Positions 5,334 to 5,379 of a stretch of 5,379 nucleotides of DNA are shown here, in pieces. The notes under the pieces were generated by a model. It ran no database searches. It saw only the letters and a program-made list of their open reading frames with translations, and was not told the origin of the DNA. Made by a program: the position numbers and the translations under genes. How positions within the stretch are numbered: position 1 is the first letter of the stretch; the number at the start of each line of letters is the position of its first letter. The stretch comes from Verrucomicrobiales bacterium (GTDB lineage: Bacteria; Verrucomicrobiota; Verrucomicrobiia; Verrucomicrobiales; Akkermansiaceae), in the NCBI GenBank assembly GCA_003527555.1, contig DPWT01000136.1, positions 1-5,379 of the forward strand, written 5' to 3'.

Positions 5334-5360
5334 ATCCTATGCAAAAAAAGGGGGGGTCAA
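5334..5360 (-). promoter_or_regulatory. weak promoter candidate for the PEP-CTERM gene
   Basis: On the minus strand, TTGACC (5355-5360) resembles a -35 box and TAGGAT (5334-5339) a -10 box, 15 bases apart. This would give a leader of roughly 85 bases. The -10 matches only four of six consensus positions and the spacing is short, so the call is weak. Confidence 0.25.
5343..5356. repeat. A7G7 homopolymer tract
   Basis: Seven A are followed by seven G about 100 bases upstream of the PEP-CTERM start, inside the spacer of the candidate promoter. Such tracts are prone to slippage in replication and also to sequencing error. Confidence 0.7.
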
Positions 5361-5379
5361 ATATTTTCTTTAAAATAAA

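Overview
The window most likely comes from a member of the Verrucomicrobiota, probably Verrucomicrobiales. I base this on three signs read by eye: a C-terminal fragment resembling the large Verru_Chthon cassette protein A family, a secreted protein with a PEP-CTERM tail (VPEPST, a short hydrophobic helix, RRRK), and weak or absent Shine-Dalgarno sequences before most genes. No database search was possible, so family names rest on remembered motifs.

Layout. Bases 1-706 hold the 3' end of a large-protein gene (C-terminal 219 residues in one frame), apparently separated from its upstream part by a frameshift near base 46. Bases 733-1449 encode an unnamed exported 238-residue protein, 26 bp downstream and probably co-transcribed. 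Bases 1519-3360 encode a 613-residue exported modular protein: signal peptide, an N-terminal domain, two Ig-like repeats and a C-terminal beta-rich domain. Bases 4469-5242 on the minus strand encode a 257-residue PEP-CTERM protein whose whole mature part is a paralogue of that same N-terminal domain. The two paralogues are convergent.

Between them sits the most interesting part, about 3382-4316: a REP/RAYT island. A 147-residue HUH/Y1 REP-associated tyrosine transposase (3665-4108), with HLH and YILQNPVRAEL motifs intact, is flanked on both sides by the same composite repeat. Each composite (157 bp left, 156 bp right) is a REP hairpin and an inverted REP hairpin around a 102-104 bp conserved spacer. 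Every intact hairpin is a perfect 9-bp stem (GGCGGATTG with its complement) with a 3-4 nt loop, preceded on its own strand by GTAG, the tetranucleotide known from proteobacterial REP/RAYT systems. Five further broken half-copies lie around them, and the transposase stop codon is built from one GGTAG motif.

The minus-strand PEP-CTERM gene ends with a perfect hairpin whose loop contains the stop codon, then a clear intrinsic terminator (4404-4436). Its upstream region carries an A7G7 homopolymer tract. The gene neighbourhood suggests cell-surface or exported functions on both sides of a small, probably domesticated mobile element.
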